From Prevotella sp. (lineage in GTDB: Bacteria > Bacteroidota > Bacteroidia > Bacteroidales > Bacteroidaceae): a stretch of 64,000 nucleotides of DNA. Under the pieces are notes generated by a model. That model was not told the origin of the DNA. It saw only the letters and a program-made list of their open reading frames with translations, and did not search any database. Below, piece after piece: positions 46,556-56,375 of this stretch (the stretch's first letter is position 1; each line of letters begins with the position of its first letter). The position numbers were made by a program, and so were the translations under genes. The DNA is taken from NCBI GenBank assembly GCA_017477435.1, contig JAFUVV010000028.1:26087-90086 (forward strand). Direction: 5' to 3'.

Positions 46556-48757
46556 TTAATCATTATATTTCCAACCTGGGTTCTGAGTAAGCGCCTTGTT
46601 ACGCTTCAGCTCCGAGTGAGAGATAGGCCAGAAGTACATCTTGTCGGAGAATGTTGCAGCGAGGTTGTAGGTAGGCACGATCTTCTGGAAGTCGTCCTTC
46701 TGCTTCTCGGTCTGGAAGATGTCGAGACCGTAAGGCTGCTTCGACTCTTCAACAGGTGCGTCCATCCAACGACGGAGGTCGAAGTAGCGCTTGCCTTCGC
46801 CCATGAACTCTATCTGACGCTCGCGCTTGATCTTTGCGCGGAGGACATCCTTGTCGGCATATTCCTCTGCTGTGTAGTCGGGCAGACCGGCACGGGCACG
46901 TACAGGACGGATACCCTTCTTCATCTCGTCAACGTCGCGGCTGATGGTGTAAGTAGTGCTTCCGTTCCACGACTGAATGCTATAAGAACCATTCAGCTCG
47001 TTGAGAGCCTCAGCATACATCAGCAGGATGTCGGCATAGCGAATAGCAGGCTCCCACTTTGTGCGAAGCTTGCTGTAGTCGCCGTTAGAACCAACGTTGG
47101 CATAGTCGTAAGGATTGTAGAACTTCTTACAGCCGATACCTGTACGGAGGAACTTGAAGCTGTTGATCCATCCGTCACCACCGTTACGATAGTAGAACAC
47201 CTGCTTGTTGCGGCGTGATGCTGTCGGGTCGTCGAGACACTCCCAGAGGCTGCCGCTATATGCAACCGATGCATAGAAACGTGGCTCACGATGTACATAC
47301 TGCAGCGATACTGGTGTGAGGGCTTTCGTGGTGAGCTCAGGATATTTACCGTTACGCACGTCGTTACGTGTGGTCCAACCTGTTATACGCTCCGAGCCGT
47401 CACCGCCGTTCATCTCGCTGTCCTTACCGGGAACGTCGGTACCGTCGTTCATGTAGTAAGCGTCACAAATCTTCTGTGTCAGTCCGTGAGTGTTCCATCC
47501 ACCAAGGCTCTGCGGCATCTCGTGGATAACGAGGGCGTTGATACCGAAGTCGTTATCTTTTGAGTTCAAGGCACCGCCACGGGTGAAGATCAACTCAGGA
47601 TTTGAGGCTGGGTCAACAGCACCGTCGAACAGACGACGATAGGACTGGTATGGGTCGATGTCGGCATATCCGTCGGGGAAGGCCTTGTTGACCATGTCGC
47701 CGTCGTCGTAGGCAGGAACAGTGACAGGGGTATCGTCGGTACCTACGGTCACGACAGGATATGTGTAGAGCTGATAGCCGTTGAAACCGTCGCCACGCAG
47801 ATCCATCACGTCTTTACAAGCAGCTGCTGCACGTGCCCACTTGGCCTCGTCGTACTCGAACGAAAGGATAGGAGTACCGTCGAAGTTGACCATTGAGCGT
47901 GGAGCGTCGTTGGTTACGAGTGGATCTGGATGACTACCATTGTCTTTCTGACCGTTTGCCAGAGGGCTGGCAGCATAGATATAGGCTATAGCACGTGTTG
48001 CGAGGCAAGCGCCCACGGTGCCGCGGCCAACGTTGGCAGCATCGCGCTTGAAGGCCTGTGTTCCGCGAACCATCATTTCCTTGGCGGCCTGTATCATCTC
48101 GGTGCTGATATGCTCGGCAACCTCATCGTAGGTGTTACGTGGGAATGCCAGGTCGTCGTATGACTGTGTATAGTCTACGCCCTCATCGGGAAGGATGGGC
48201 ACTGGACCATATTTGCGCAAAAGCAACCAATAGTAGTATGCACGCACGAAACGAGCCTGTCCTTTAAAGTCGCTCACCATTCCGGGAGTGACATCTTGAT
48301 TGTTCACCAGTTTGTCGATGTTGTGAATGAACACCGATGCCTGGAAGATGCCTTTGTAGCAGTCGCCCCACGACCACTGCGAGACACTCTCGTCGTATTC
48401 GCCACGGCGGAATTGATTGTAAGAAGCCCAGTCGGCGTCCTTTGCGTCGCCACCGAACTCTGGGTCCTTATCGCGGTCGCCATAGTACATATCGTCGGCA
48501 AAGCAGAATGGATTGAATCCACCCCAACCATTACCGGTATTACCCTTACTACATACTTCAATGTTACAACCGTTGAGCCAAGAGTATGCCTGAGCAAGCC
48601 ACCGCTGAGCTTCGTTGTAGTCGGTGAAGACTGACTCAAGGGTGACACGGTCGTCGAAATACTTGTCGGAGTCGAGATCGGCACAGGAAGTAAACAATGC
48701 TCCAACGCTCAATACCGACGCAAGCAATATAGATAATTTCTTATTCATAATATTCAT
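46556..48757 (-). CDS. SusD/RagB family outer-membrane lipoprotein
   Basis: This 733-aa lipoprotein (lipobox GALFTSC, cysteine near residue 25) is the SusD-like lid of the SusC transporter. The N-terminal TPR region begins with DLDSDKYFDDRVTLESVF and includes RFVRAYYYWLLLRKYGPVPIL near residue 170, a segment found in most members. The C-terminal part has RYADILLMYAEALNELNG and the ending KRERQIEFMGEGKRYFDLRRW. Two starts, 48757 and 48748, are possible. It lies 7 bp after susC. With that partner it captures oligosaccharides at the surface. Confidence 0.95.
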   Translation of the reverse strand: MNIMNKKLSILLASVLSVGALFTSCADLDSDKYFDDRVTLESVFTDYNEAQRWLAQAYSWLNGCNIEVCSKGNTGNGWGGFNPFCFADDMYYGDRDKDPEFGGDAKDADWASYNQFRRGEYDESVSQWSWGDCYKGIFQASVFIHNIDKLVNNQDVTPGMVSDFKGQARFVRAYYYWLLLRKYGPVPILPDEGVDYTQSYDDLAFPRNTYDEVAEHISTEMIQAAKEMMVRGTQAFKRDAANVGRGTVGACLATRAIAYIYAASPLANGQKDNGSHPDPLVTNDAPRSMVNFDGTPILSFEYDEAKWARAAAACKDVMDLRGDGFNGYQLYTYPVVTVGTDDTPVTVPAYDDGDMVNKAFPDGYADIDPYQSYRRLFDGAVDPASNPELIFTRGGALNSKDNDFGINALVIHEMPQSLGGWNTHGLTQKICDAYYMNDGTDVPGKDSEMNGGDGSERITGWTTRNDVRNGKYPELTTKALTPVSLQYVHREPRFYASVAYSGSLWECLDDPTASRRNKQVFYYRNGGDGWINSFKFLRTGIGCKKFYNPYDYANVGSNGDYSKLRTKWEPAIRYADILLMYAEALNELNGSYSIQSWNGSTTYTISRDVDEMKKGIRPVRARAGLPDYTAEEYADKDVLRAKIKRERQIEFMGEGKRYFDLRRWMDAPVEESKQPYGLDIFQTEKQKDDFQKIVPTYNLAATFSDKMYFWPISHSELKRNKALTQNPGWKYND

Positions 48758-48764
48758 ATATTTT

Positions 48765-51700
48765 TTAGAGACTTATTTGTATACCACCTGTAATAGCCTT
48801 TGTGATAGGATAGTCCTCGCCACGTGGCTGCAGAGACTCTGGATCCCACATATCGAACTTCTTCGAGATGAAGAGCAGGTTAGTACCTGTCATGAAGATA
48901 CGTATATTTGTGAAGTGAAGCTTCGTAACTATCGACTTCGGAATTGTGTAACCGATATCAACGTTCTTCAGACGGAGGTAGCGACCGTCGCGCAGCCAGA
49001 ATGTAGATGTCTGCTGGTTGTTGCTGTTGCCACCGTAGCTCAGACGTGGATAAGAAGCATTCACGTTCTCGGTAGCTGTAGTACCCGAGAGGTCGGATGA
49101 AATCCAACGGTCGTCGAGCATACCCTTGAAGATGTTACCCCACTGGTCTTCGCTGAATGCGAATACGCACTTACCGTAGATTGGGAAGGTTGATTTACCA
49201 GCACCCTGGAAGTGGAGGTTAAAGTCGAAGCCCTTGAATTCTACTGAAAGACCGAGACCATAGATAAGGTTCGGGCGGCTGGTAGCACCGATTGCTACGC
49301 GGTCGTTGTTGTTGATGACACCGTCGCCGTTGACATCCTTATACTTGATGTCACCAGGCTGCACAACACCGAACTGCTGTGTCGGGCTGTTGCGGATGTC
49401 GTCGTAGTCCTTGAACAAGCCAAGGGCGATAAGACCACGCTGCTGGTTGATGCGGTAGCCACGCTGGTTCAGATATGGGTAAACATTGTTCTCCTCATCG
49501 TATTCGAGGATCTCGCCCTTACTGTAGGTCATGTTACCACGAACTGTCAGGCGAACCGGGCCGAACGAATCCTGATACTTGAAGTTACCGTCGATACCTT
49601 TTGTACGTGTAGCACCCACATTTGCACGAGGAGAGCTCTCGAGTCCGAGCATTGCTGCAAGGTAGTTACGTACCATGAATATACCAGTACGCTTCTCATG
49701 GAAGTAGTCGACAGTGAGCTGGAACTTGTCGTTGAGGATGTAGAGGTCGAGACCGATGTCATCCTTACGAGCAATTTCCCATGTCACGTTGTTCGAAGCC
49801 ATCTGAGTATAGTGCAAGCCGCTCCAGCTGCCACCATTCTGATCCCATGTCCATGAACGGCCGGAACCGTCGATGGAGTACAGATATGGGAAGCGGATGC
49901 CGGTGTTGTCGTTACCCACCTTACCGTGAGAGTAGCGAATCTTGAACATTGAGATCCAAGGAGCAATCTTCTTCACGAGAGGCTCTTCACCGATGTTCCA
50001 TGCCACCGAGTAAGCAGGGAAGAATCCCCAACGGTGGTTGTCGGCAAAGTTCTCAGAACCGTTGTAACCGAAGTTGTAGTCGAGATAGTAGCGGTTCTTA
50101 TAGTTGTAGGTGAACTGCGAAGCAATACCCATGTTCTTTCTCGAGATAGAGTTCTTGATATCGGAGCCAAGGTTCTGAGTGCTGATGTTAGAGTCCTGAT
50201 TGAAACGCACGTTCACTCCGAATGTGTGAGCATCCCAGAATGTGCGGTCCCAGTGGAGCAATGCCTCAACGAACTCACGGCGTGAACCGTCGTTAGAACT
50301 GAACTGATACATCGCCTGCATCGGGAACGTATTTGTGAACTTAATCTCACCAGTCTCTGTGTCGCGCTTGTCGACCTGATAGAGATTTGGATAACGACGA
50401 TGGTGGATGGCGTTGGTGTTGTAAGTATCATATCCGAAACGTCCTGTGAAGCGCAGACCCTTGGTGATGAAGCTGAGGTCTTGCTCGAGGGTTACGTTGC
50501 TCTGAAGGTTGTTGTCCCATTCAGTGTTGTAACCGGTCTGTGTTGCAGATACCCATGGGTTGATCTTTGTAAGAGACAAAGAAGTTACAGTCATTCCACC
50601 GATATTCTGGTCGCGGATGATTTCACCCACACCAGGTGCATATCCGTTAGAAAAGAGCACTGGCGAATAGAGTGCATTGTAACCGAAGAGCTGTCCCCAT
50701 ACATAGTCGTCACCGACACCTGGAGAGTTACGCTTGTTCAGGTTACCGGCAACACCGAGCTTCAGGACTGTTGTCCTTGTGATGTCGATATCGACATTCA
50801 GACGATAGTTCCAACGACGATAGTTGGCGTTGGTGTCGTACTTCTTTTTCAGTGTCTCGTCGGTCTTGTACATACCCTGGTCTTCTGTGTATGATACAGA
50901 AGCGAAATAGCGCGATGTAGAACCACCACCACTGATGTTGAGGTTGCCACGATAGCTCATTGCGCCGTCCTTAAGGAGGAGCTCCTTCCAGTCGACGTTT
51001 GGATAGAGGTCGGGGTCGAGGCCGCTCTCGATGAGCGCAAGCTCTGCAGGCTGATAGAGAGTACCGAAGTTACGGGTGATACGTGCCTCGTTGATGAGGT
51101 TGGCGTATTCCATACCGCTTACAAACTCTGGAGTGATGGTACGGGTGTTGTACGATGTCTCGAACTTACCGTTGACGTTGATCTTACCTTCCTTACCATG
51201 CTTGGTAGTGATGAGGATAACGCCGTTAGCACCTTTCGATCCGTAGATAGCTGTTGCCGAAGCATCCTTCAGGACTGTGAACTTCTCGATATCCTCGATG
51301 TTGATATCGTCGATGTTGTCACGCTCGAATCCATCGACCATTATCAGGGCTGACGAACCAGCACCGAATGTGGAGATACCGCGGATCCAGAACTCTGAAG
51401 TATTCTTACCTGGCTGACCGCTCGACTGGTATGCCATGATACCTGGCACGTTACCGGCGAGGGTATTGGTGAGGTTAGAAGATGAGTAGTGCTTCAGGTC
51501 GCCCATCTCAACGTTGGTCACAGCACCGGTCACAGTGAGTTTCTTCTGTGCACCCATTGCGGTTACCACAACTTCGTCGATGGCATTGCTCTTCTCTTCT
51601 TCCATCACAACGTCAATCTTCGACTGACCTGCCTTGATGGTTATCTGTTGTGGAGCAAATCCCACATAGGTGAAGATAAGAATCTGATATTCCTTTGCCT

Positions 51701-51890
51701 TGATCTTATAGTTACCATCTACATCGGTTACCGATCCCAGACCAGGAACGTCCTTCACAGTTACCGTAGCGCCGACCAGTGGCTCACCACTCGTGTCGGT
51801 CACAGTACCTGTGATCTCCAATGTATTCTGTGCCATTGCACCTAATGCGGTGCAGAGCACAATTGTCAATATCAAAAAATACTTTTTCAT
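48765..51890 (-). CDS. SusC/RagA family TonB-dependent transporter
   Basis: This 1041-aa outer-membrane protein imports oligosaccharides using TonB energy. After the signal peptide (ending GAMAQ) come the carboxypeptidase-regulatory-like domain (ITGTVTDTSGEPLVGATVTV, about residues 26-95) and the plug. The plug contains FWIRGISTFGAGSSALIMVDG and VLKDASATAIYGSKGANG, the SusC hallmark. The beta-barrel runs to the end, with terminal SL. It is preceded by the TIG/NHL lipoprotein gene (27 bp) and followed by susD (7 bp). The sequence is full length and intact. Confidence 0.97.
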   Translation of the reverse strand: MKKYFLILTIVLCTALGAMAQNTLEITGTVTDTSGEPLVGATVTVKDVPGLGSVTDVDGNYKIKAKEYQILIFTYVGFAPQQITIKAGQSKIDVVMEEEKSNAIDEVVVTAMGAQKKLTVTGAVTNVEMGDLKHYSSSNLTNTLAGNVPGIMAYQSSGQPGKNTSEFWIRGISTFGAGSSALIMVDGFERDNIDDINIEDIEKFTVLKDASATAIYGSKGANGVILITTKHGKEGKINVNGKFETSYNTRTITPEFVSGMEYANLINEARITRNFGTLYQPAELALIESGLDPDLYPNVDWKELLLKDGAMSYRGNLNISGGGSTSRYFASVSYTEDQGMYKTDETLKKKYDTNANYRRWNYRLNVDIDITRTTVLKLGVAGNLNKRNSPGVGDDYVWGQLFGYNALYSPVLFSNGYAPGVGEIIRDQNIGGMTVTSLSLTKINPWVSATQTGYNTEWDNNLQSNVTLEQDLSFITKGLRFTGRFGYDTYNTNAIHHRRYPNLYQVDKRDTETGEIKFTNTFPMQAMYQFSSNDGSRREFVEALLHWDRTFWDAHTFGVNVRFNQDSNISTQNLGSDIKNSISRKNMGIASQFTYNYKNRYYLDYNFGYNGSENFADNHRWGFFPAYSVAWNIGEEPLVKKIAPWISMFKIRYSHGKVGNDNTGIRFPYLYSIDGSGRSWTWDQNGGSWSGLHYTQMASNNVTWEIARKDDIGLDLYILNDKFQLTVDYFHEKRTGIFMVRNYLAAMLGLESSPRANVGATRTKGIDGNFKYQDSFGPVRLTVRGNMTYSKGEILEYDEENNVYPYLNQRGYRINQQRGLIALGLFKDYDDIRNSPTQQFGVVQPGDIKYKDVNGDGVINNNDRVAIGATSRPNLIYGLGLSVEFKGFDFNLHFQGAGKSTFPIYGKCVFAFSEDQWGNIFKGMLDDRWISSDLSGTTATENVNASYPRLSYGGNSNNQQTSTFWLRDGRYLRLKNVDIGYTIPKSIVTKLHFTNIRIFMTGTNLLFISKKFDMWDPESLQPRGEDYPITKAITGGIQISL

Positions 51891-51917
51891 ATATAACTGT
51901 ATTAGTTAAGATTAATA

Positions 51918-53600
51918 CTATTCACCAGTTGGTTCATCGGTAGGTTCATCCGGAGTAGGCATTTCGTCGTCCTCTGGCTCCTCCATAGTGATGGTACGAA
52001 CATCACGGTTACCCTGCTCGAGTATGTAGAAGATTAGGGTCTTCTCACCTGTGATCTTATCAATATGGAAGTCGTTCACTATTCCTGAAGGATAGTAGAA
52101 ACGAGCCACGTCGCGAAGCTCACCGTTCTCAGAGCCATACTTCAGACCATCGGCATGTGAGTGCTCGTTACCACCAGCGTAGGTCTTCACGATTCCCTCT
52201 GGAGTGAGCAGACGGATAGCATGGTTCGAGTTATCGCAGAAGTAGAAGTCGTATGGGTCGGACTTTCCAGACTTCACATACTCATCGTTCAGCACGAATG
52301 TTCCTTGATACGGACGGAACATCTTTGCTGCCTTACCTACACCATCAACATGAGCTTTCTGGTTCAACTCACCAGCCACCGTATATGATGGGAGGAATCT
52401 CTTGTTTCTCCAGTCGTAGTCGGTGCGGAGCATGTAGTCATGGTTGATAACCACGATGTAAGCATAGTTTCCTGTAGGATGGATGTCGATCTGGAACTCC
52501 CATGCACTATCCTGGATGGTGAAGAGAATGTCGAATGCCTCTGCAGCATTGTCCTGCACATTCGGATTCCATGTCGCACCTTCTTCAATGCTCTGCCAAT
52601 ATTTCTCCATCTCGATACGGATGACCTCACCCTTGGTGTAGCTGTTGAAGTAGATTTCTCCGTTTGGATGAACGAAAGCACCGTTACAAGCCTGATAGCA
52701 GGCAAGCTTGGTTGCTCTCGAACGTGAGCTGAAGTCAGCCGACTGGTCGCGGTCGACAATGTATACAGCATCACTCTTCCAGTTGGTACTTCCTGCGCCA
52801 GCGTCGACAGAGATAATTAGGTGCTCACGCCAGCGGAGCTCGTTGTATGTTGCCGTTGCTTCCCACTCTGGAGTAGCGCGGCCAAGAAGCTGACCGAAAG
52901 CGTCGTACATGAACGGGTCAACAATAAAGTCAACAGTACGCAGACGCTGGTTGTTGAACATTGAGCGCGGAACCGGGTTGTACACGTAGCGTTCCTTGAG
53001 GTCGATGAGCCATACGCCTGGTCCCCAGTCGTAAACCACGTACAACTGGTCGTGGTTGTAAGGCGAGAACTGCATGGTACCGTCGTTTGCGAAACCAGCA
53101 GCGCGAACACCGTCGGGACCGTCGAACGGGCCTTCCTGCCAACCTTGGGTGTCGAGGACGTTCTTGTAACCGCAGAGGGTGCCGACAACCATCTTACGTT
53201 CGTAAGTGAACTTGGTTGGTGCGGTCACCACAGGGCTACCATTGATACTCATTTCAATCTCACCAGTGAAAGACTTCGATGGGATGAACGTGTAGAGGCA
53301 GTCGCCTTTTACGCTCACAACCACAGCTTTCTTTCCACCGATGCGGAGATCGATCAATTCGGGGTCGTTACCGAAATTACTTCCGTAGATAACCACCTGC
53401 TGACCGACACTACCCGATTCGGGGGTGAAGCTCGAAATGACAACGGGCTTCTTCGGATCGTAAGGATCCGACTCCTGCACTCCGACATACTTCTCAACAG
53501 AGGTAGAACCATCCTCACAACTTGTGATTGTCACGATAGCCAAACCTGCAAAGATAAAGCATGCAGATGCGAAAAGCATTTTCTTTAGGTTCATTGTCAT
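51918..53600 (-). CDS. Lipoprotein with IPT/TIG domain and NHL-like repeats
   Basis: This 560-aa lipoprotein (lipobox TITSC, cysteine near residue 28) has an IPT/TIG domain at about residues 52-133 (VISSFTPESGSVGQQVVIYGSNF). A beta-propeller-like region with NHL features follows (GFANDGTMQFSPYNHDQLYVV, AYIVVINHDYMLRTDY, DNSNHAIRLLTPEG). The tail is acidic and proline-rich (EDDEMPTPDEPTDEPTGE). Proteins of this layout are found beside susC/susD and act as surface glycan-binding proteins. It lies upstream of susC by 27 bp. A decamer CCTAGG array fills the gap to the gene before it. Confidence 0.85.
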   Translation of the reverse strand: MTMNLKKMLFASACFIFAGLAIVTITSCEDGSTSVEKYVGVQESDPYDPKKPVVISSFTPESGSVGQQVVIYGSNFGNDPELIDLRIGGKKAVVVSVKGDCLYTFIPSKSFTGEIEMSINGSPVVTAPTKFTYERKMVVGTLCGYKNVLDTQGWQEGPFDGPDGVRAAGFANDGTMQFSPYNHDQLYVVYDWGPGVWLIDLKERYVYNPVPRSMFNNQRLRTVDFIVDPFMYDAFGQLLGRATPEWEATATYNELRWREHLIISVDAGAGSTNWKSDAVYIVDRDQSADFSSRSRATKLACYQACNGAFVHPNGEIYFNSYTKGEVIRIEMEKYWQSIEEGATWNPNVQDNAAEAFDILFTIQDSAWEFQIDIHPTGNYAYIVVINHDYMLRTDYDWRNKRFLPSYTVAGELNQKAHVDGVGKAAKMFRPYQGTFVLNDEYVKSGKSDPYDFYFCDNSNHAIRLLTPEGIVKTYAGGNEHSHADGLKYGSENGELRDVARFYYPSGIVNDFHIDKITGEKTLIFYILEQGNRDVRTITMEEPEDDEMPTPDEPTDEPTGE

Positions 53601-53650
53601 AAAAATTTAGGTTATTAAAACTGTTAATTAATAATATATTTTTTCTATTT

Positions 53651-53730
53651 TTCTAGGTCTTCCTAGGTCTTCCTAGGTTTTCCTAGGTTTTCCTAGGTTT
53701 TCCTAGGGCTTCCTAGGGCTTCCTAGGCTT
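53651..53730. repeat. Decamer CCTAGG tandem array inside the core operon
   Basis: Eight tandem 10-bp units of the form TCCTAGGTTT, TCCTAGGTCT or TCCTAGGGCT are present, each with the palindrome CCTAGG (one has CTAGG only). The period equals one helical turn, so all palindromes face the same side of the DNA. The array lies between the DUF4965 stop and the start of the TIG lipoprotein gene. Confidence 0.9.
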
Positions 53731-53732
53731 TT

Positions 53733-56237
53733 TTATTTCAGCTTCTCTGCGAGGACTTGCATCCAGTAGCCGCCGATGACGGAGCGGGCCTTGAAGCCTA
53801 CGAAGCTCGAGGTCTTCGTGTCGTGCCAGTCGCTGATGGGTACGCGGCTCGGGGTATGATTGATGTAATCGTAGAGTGGGTCGACGAACTTCTGGAAGGT
53901 CTTCATGTCGTCGGCCATCGCTGCCGACCACATTATCCAGTCGCTCTTCGTGTAGTCCTTGCGGATGTCGAGCGGAAGGCCGTACTGGTTCTGACGTGTC
54001 AGGTAGTATTTCACTTCCTTCTGCATCGTCCCTGCGGGGAACACGCCTGTCTTCCACAGCTTGTCCCATACCATGTTGTACTTCTGGCTCCAGGTGTTCT
54101 CGCGGTCGAAGGCGAGGCGGTAGTGGTCGCCGTCGCGGGCATCTTTCTCCCACTTGGCTCCCATCTCCTTGGCCTTCTTCATGTATTTGTCGGCTGTCTG
54201 CTGGTCGCCCTTGATGCGTGCCATCTCTGCAAAGCCTGCCACACCCATGATGGCCTTTGCCGAGAGGTTGCAGTTGTGGGCCCAGTGGCCGGCGAAGTCG
54301 TCGGTGCAGAGCTGGTTAGACGGGTCCTGACCGTTCTCGACGAGATAGTCGGCCCAGGTCTGCATGATCTGCCAGTATTTGTCTACGTACGACGTGTTAC
54401 CGTCTATCTTCGTGAGCATCGCTGCCAGAGTGAGCATGTTGCCTGCTTCCTCGAGTGGCATGTCGCCGCCATACACCTGACCGTTGGCAATAGGATATGT
54501 GCCGAGGTCGTGAGCGGCAAACGGCTTTGTCCAGCGTCCCGACAGGCTGTAGTCGAAGATTGACGTCATCATCGCCTTCTGCAGGTCGGGGTTGTAGACG
54601 AGGAAGAGCGGAGCCTCGGGATAGGTGAGGTCGACGGTGTTGACGCAGCCGTTGGAGTTGTTCTCCTTCGAGAAGAACAGCAGGTTGCCGTCCTTGTCCT
54701 CGAACAGCTTGTGTGCTGCTATCACGTGGCGGTAGGAGCCGGAGAGTATCTCGGCATATTTCTTTCCTCCTGCAGCGAGTCCGTCGTCGTAGATGCGCTT
54801 GTCGAGATTGCGGCAGCGCTGCATGATGGAGGTGTAGTCGCGTGAGAGCTCGTTGAACGCCGTGAAGATGGTCTTGCCGTTACGGGCCCAGTAGCCTTTG
54901 TAGCGGTAGTACATATATTCTATATCGAGCACTTCGTCGTATCCGATGAGTGCGTAGCTCGATGCTTCCTTAATCTTTCCGAAGTCGTGAACATAGGCCA
55001 GTACGGGCATTTCGTTAGCCTTGCGTGCGACGATCTCCTCTCCTGCCTGAGCGAGCTTTCCTGTCAGTGAGAACGACGATACCATGTCTTCTTCGGCGGC
55101 GATGCTCACGTCGCCGTTAATAGCTGGCAGGTAGAGGTATCCCCAGTCGATGCAGATGCCGTCGCCTTTCTTGGCGAGGATGGGCTGATCGATTGTCCCG
55201 GTCTTAGCATATTTCACGCCTTCTTTATTTACTATGGTGGTCACCGTGGGCTGGGTAGCCTTGTTGACTGCTATCTCGGGCGATGCGCTGAGGTAGAACT
55301 GCACGTTGTGCTGCTTCTTGTCCTTTGAGCGGACATTATAAGAAATGTAGTTCACCGGTGTCGAGAGCAGGTCGAGGTTATCGATGAGCATCGGTGCAGT
55401 GAAGACGACGTCGAGGAGCACGGGGCCGCACTCGAAGGTGTAGTAGGTGTTTGTAGCGAGTACGCTGACCGATTTCTGCACAGCCACCTTCACGTCGGAG
55501 GTTTTCTTCATCACGTTCTTGTAGATACCGAAGTCGACGTAAGCTCCGCCGTGTGTATTGTGACAGTGTGCAGCAATGACGTTCTTTCCTGGTTTGATCA
55601 GGCCTTTCATGTTTCCGTCGAGGTGTTTCACCACCCCTGTACGCCATGTTTCGCCAGTGTTAACCACCTGTGTTCCATTGATATACAGTTCGAACACGTC
55701 GTCGTGTGAGAAGCACAGGTACAGGTCGGCCGCAGCGTCGTCGGCGCTCACCTCAATCGTTCTGCGCACGTAGATGTCGGAGTTCTCGTCGGTCCACCGT
55801 GTCCTCACGTTGGGATACTCTCCCTGCGATCCGAAAGCACCTCGTGCGTCGCGCCACTCCGAAGCGTCGTAGTCGGCTTTTTCCCATCCGTTGCCCGGGT
55901 TGCGTCGCACGATCTTTGCATGCCATGCTCCCTGGTCGGCCATTGCGGCGATAGGATCGAGAACGTATTCTTTCTCTGCTCCCATGAAGCGGTAGGTAGT
56001 ACCGTCGACGCGTAGCAGTCCGGTGAGCGGCATCTCGTCGTTTGTCCAGTGGCGGGTGGTGCCGTCGGTCAGCTTGTCGTAGGGTGACCAGATGGAGAAA
56101 TAGGGATCGTTAACCACGATGGGTACAGACGGCAGACGAAGTGCCGTCGCCTGATAAGGCGAAAACACTTCCGAGGTCTGTGCTCCAACAGAGAGGGTGG
56201 CAAGGAGTGCCACGAGTGTCAAAAAATTTCTTTTCAT
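53733..56237 (-). CDS. DUF4965 (glutaminase A-like) family protein
   Basis: This 834-aa secreted protein (signal peptide MKRNFLTLVALLATLSVGAQ) belongs to the family with DUF4964, DUF5127, DUF4965 and DUF1793 regions, often annotated as glutaminase from a fungal homologue. The start ATALRLPSVPIVVNDPYFSIWSP and the end FVGFKARSVIGGYWMQVL are typical. A galactose-binding-like domain (YVRRTIEV to VDFGIYKN) interrupts the N-terminal region. The C-terminal half looks like an (alpha/alpha)6 barrel, a glycosidase fold. Its place between GH125 and the susC group argues for a carbohydrate role over a glutamine one. No catalytic residues can be named with confidence. Confidence 0.85.
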   Translation of the reverse strand: MKRNFLTLVALLATLSVGAQTSEVFSPYQATALRLPSVPIVVNDPYFSIWSPYDKLTDGTTRHWTNDEMPLTGLLRVDGTTYRFMGAEKEYVLDPIAAMADQGAWHAKIVRRNPGNGWEKADYDASEWRDARGAFGSQGEYPNVRTRWTDENSDIYVRRTIEVSADDAAADLYLCFSHDDVFELYINGTQVVNTGETWRTGVVKHLDGNMKGLIKPGKNVIAAHCHNTHGGAYVDFGIYKNVMKKTSDVKVAVQKSVSVLATNTYYTFECGPVLLDVVFTAPMLIDNLDLLSTPVNYISYNVRSKDKKQHNVQFYLSASPEIAVNKATQPTVTTIVNKEGVKYAKTGTIDQPILAKKGDGICIDWGYLYLPAINGDVSIAAEEDMVSSFSLTGKLAQAGEEIVARKANEMPVLAYVHDFGKIKEASSYALIGYDEVLDIEYMYYRYKGYWARNGKTIFTAFNELSRDYTSIMQRCRNLDKRIYDDGLAAGGKKYAEILSGSYRHVIAAHKLFEDKDGNLLFFSKENNSNGCVNTVDLTYPEAPLFLVYNPDLQKAMMTSIFDYSLSGRWTKPFAAHDLGTYPIANGQVYGGDMPLEEAGNMLTLAAMLTKIDGNTSYVDKYWQIMQTWADYLVENGQDPSNQLCTDDFAGHWAHNCNLSAKAIMGVAGFAEMARIKGDQQTADKYMKKAKEMGAKWEKDARDGDHYRLAFDRENTWSQKYNMVWDKLWKTGVFPAGTMQKEVKYYLTRQNQYGLPLDIRKDYTKSDWIMWSAAMADDMKTFQKFVDPLYDYINHTPSRVPISDWHDTKTSSFVGFKARSVIGGYWMQVLAEKLK

Positions 56238-56316
56238 CTAATTTTAGGTTTTTGAATTTCTTGGCTTTCAGTGAGTTCGAGACATTGGCTTTTCAAATCA
56301 TATCTCTTGTTTTTCT

Positions 56317-56374
56317 CCCCTCCCCAGGGAGGGGGAGGGGGTGGGCTTTTCCCCAGGGAGGGGGCGGGGTGGGC
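56317..56374. repeat. GC-rich direct repeat before GH125 end
   Basis: Two copies of TCCCCAGGGAGGGGG followed by AGGGGGTGGGC/CGGGGTGGGC, 29 bp apart, lie in the 138-bp gap between GH125 and DUF4965. Each has a CCC-AGG-GAGGG half palindrome. No gene is present. Confidence 0.7.
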
Positions 56375-56375
56375 A

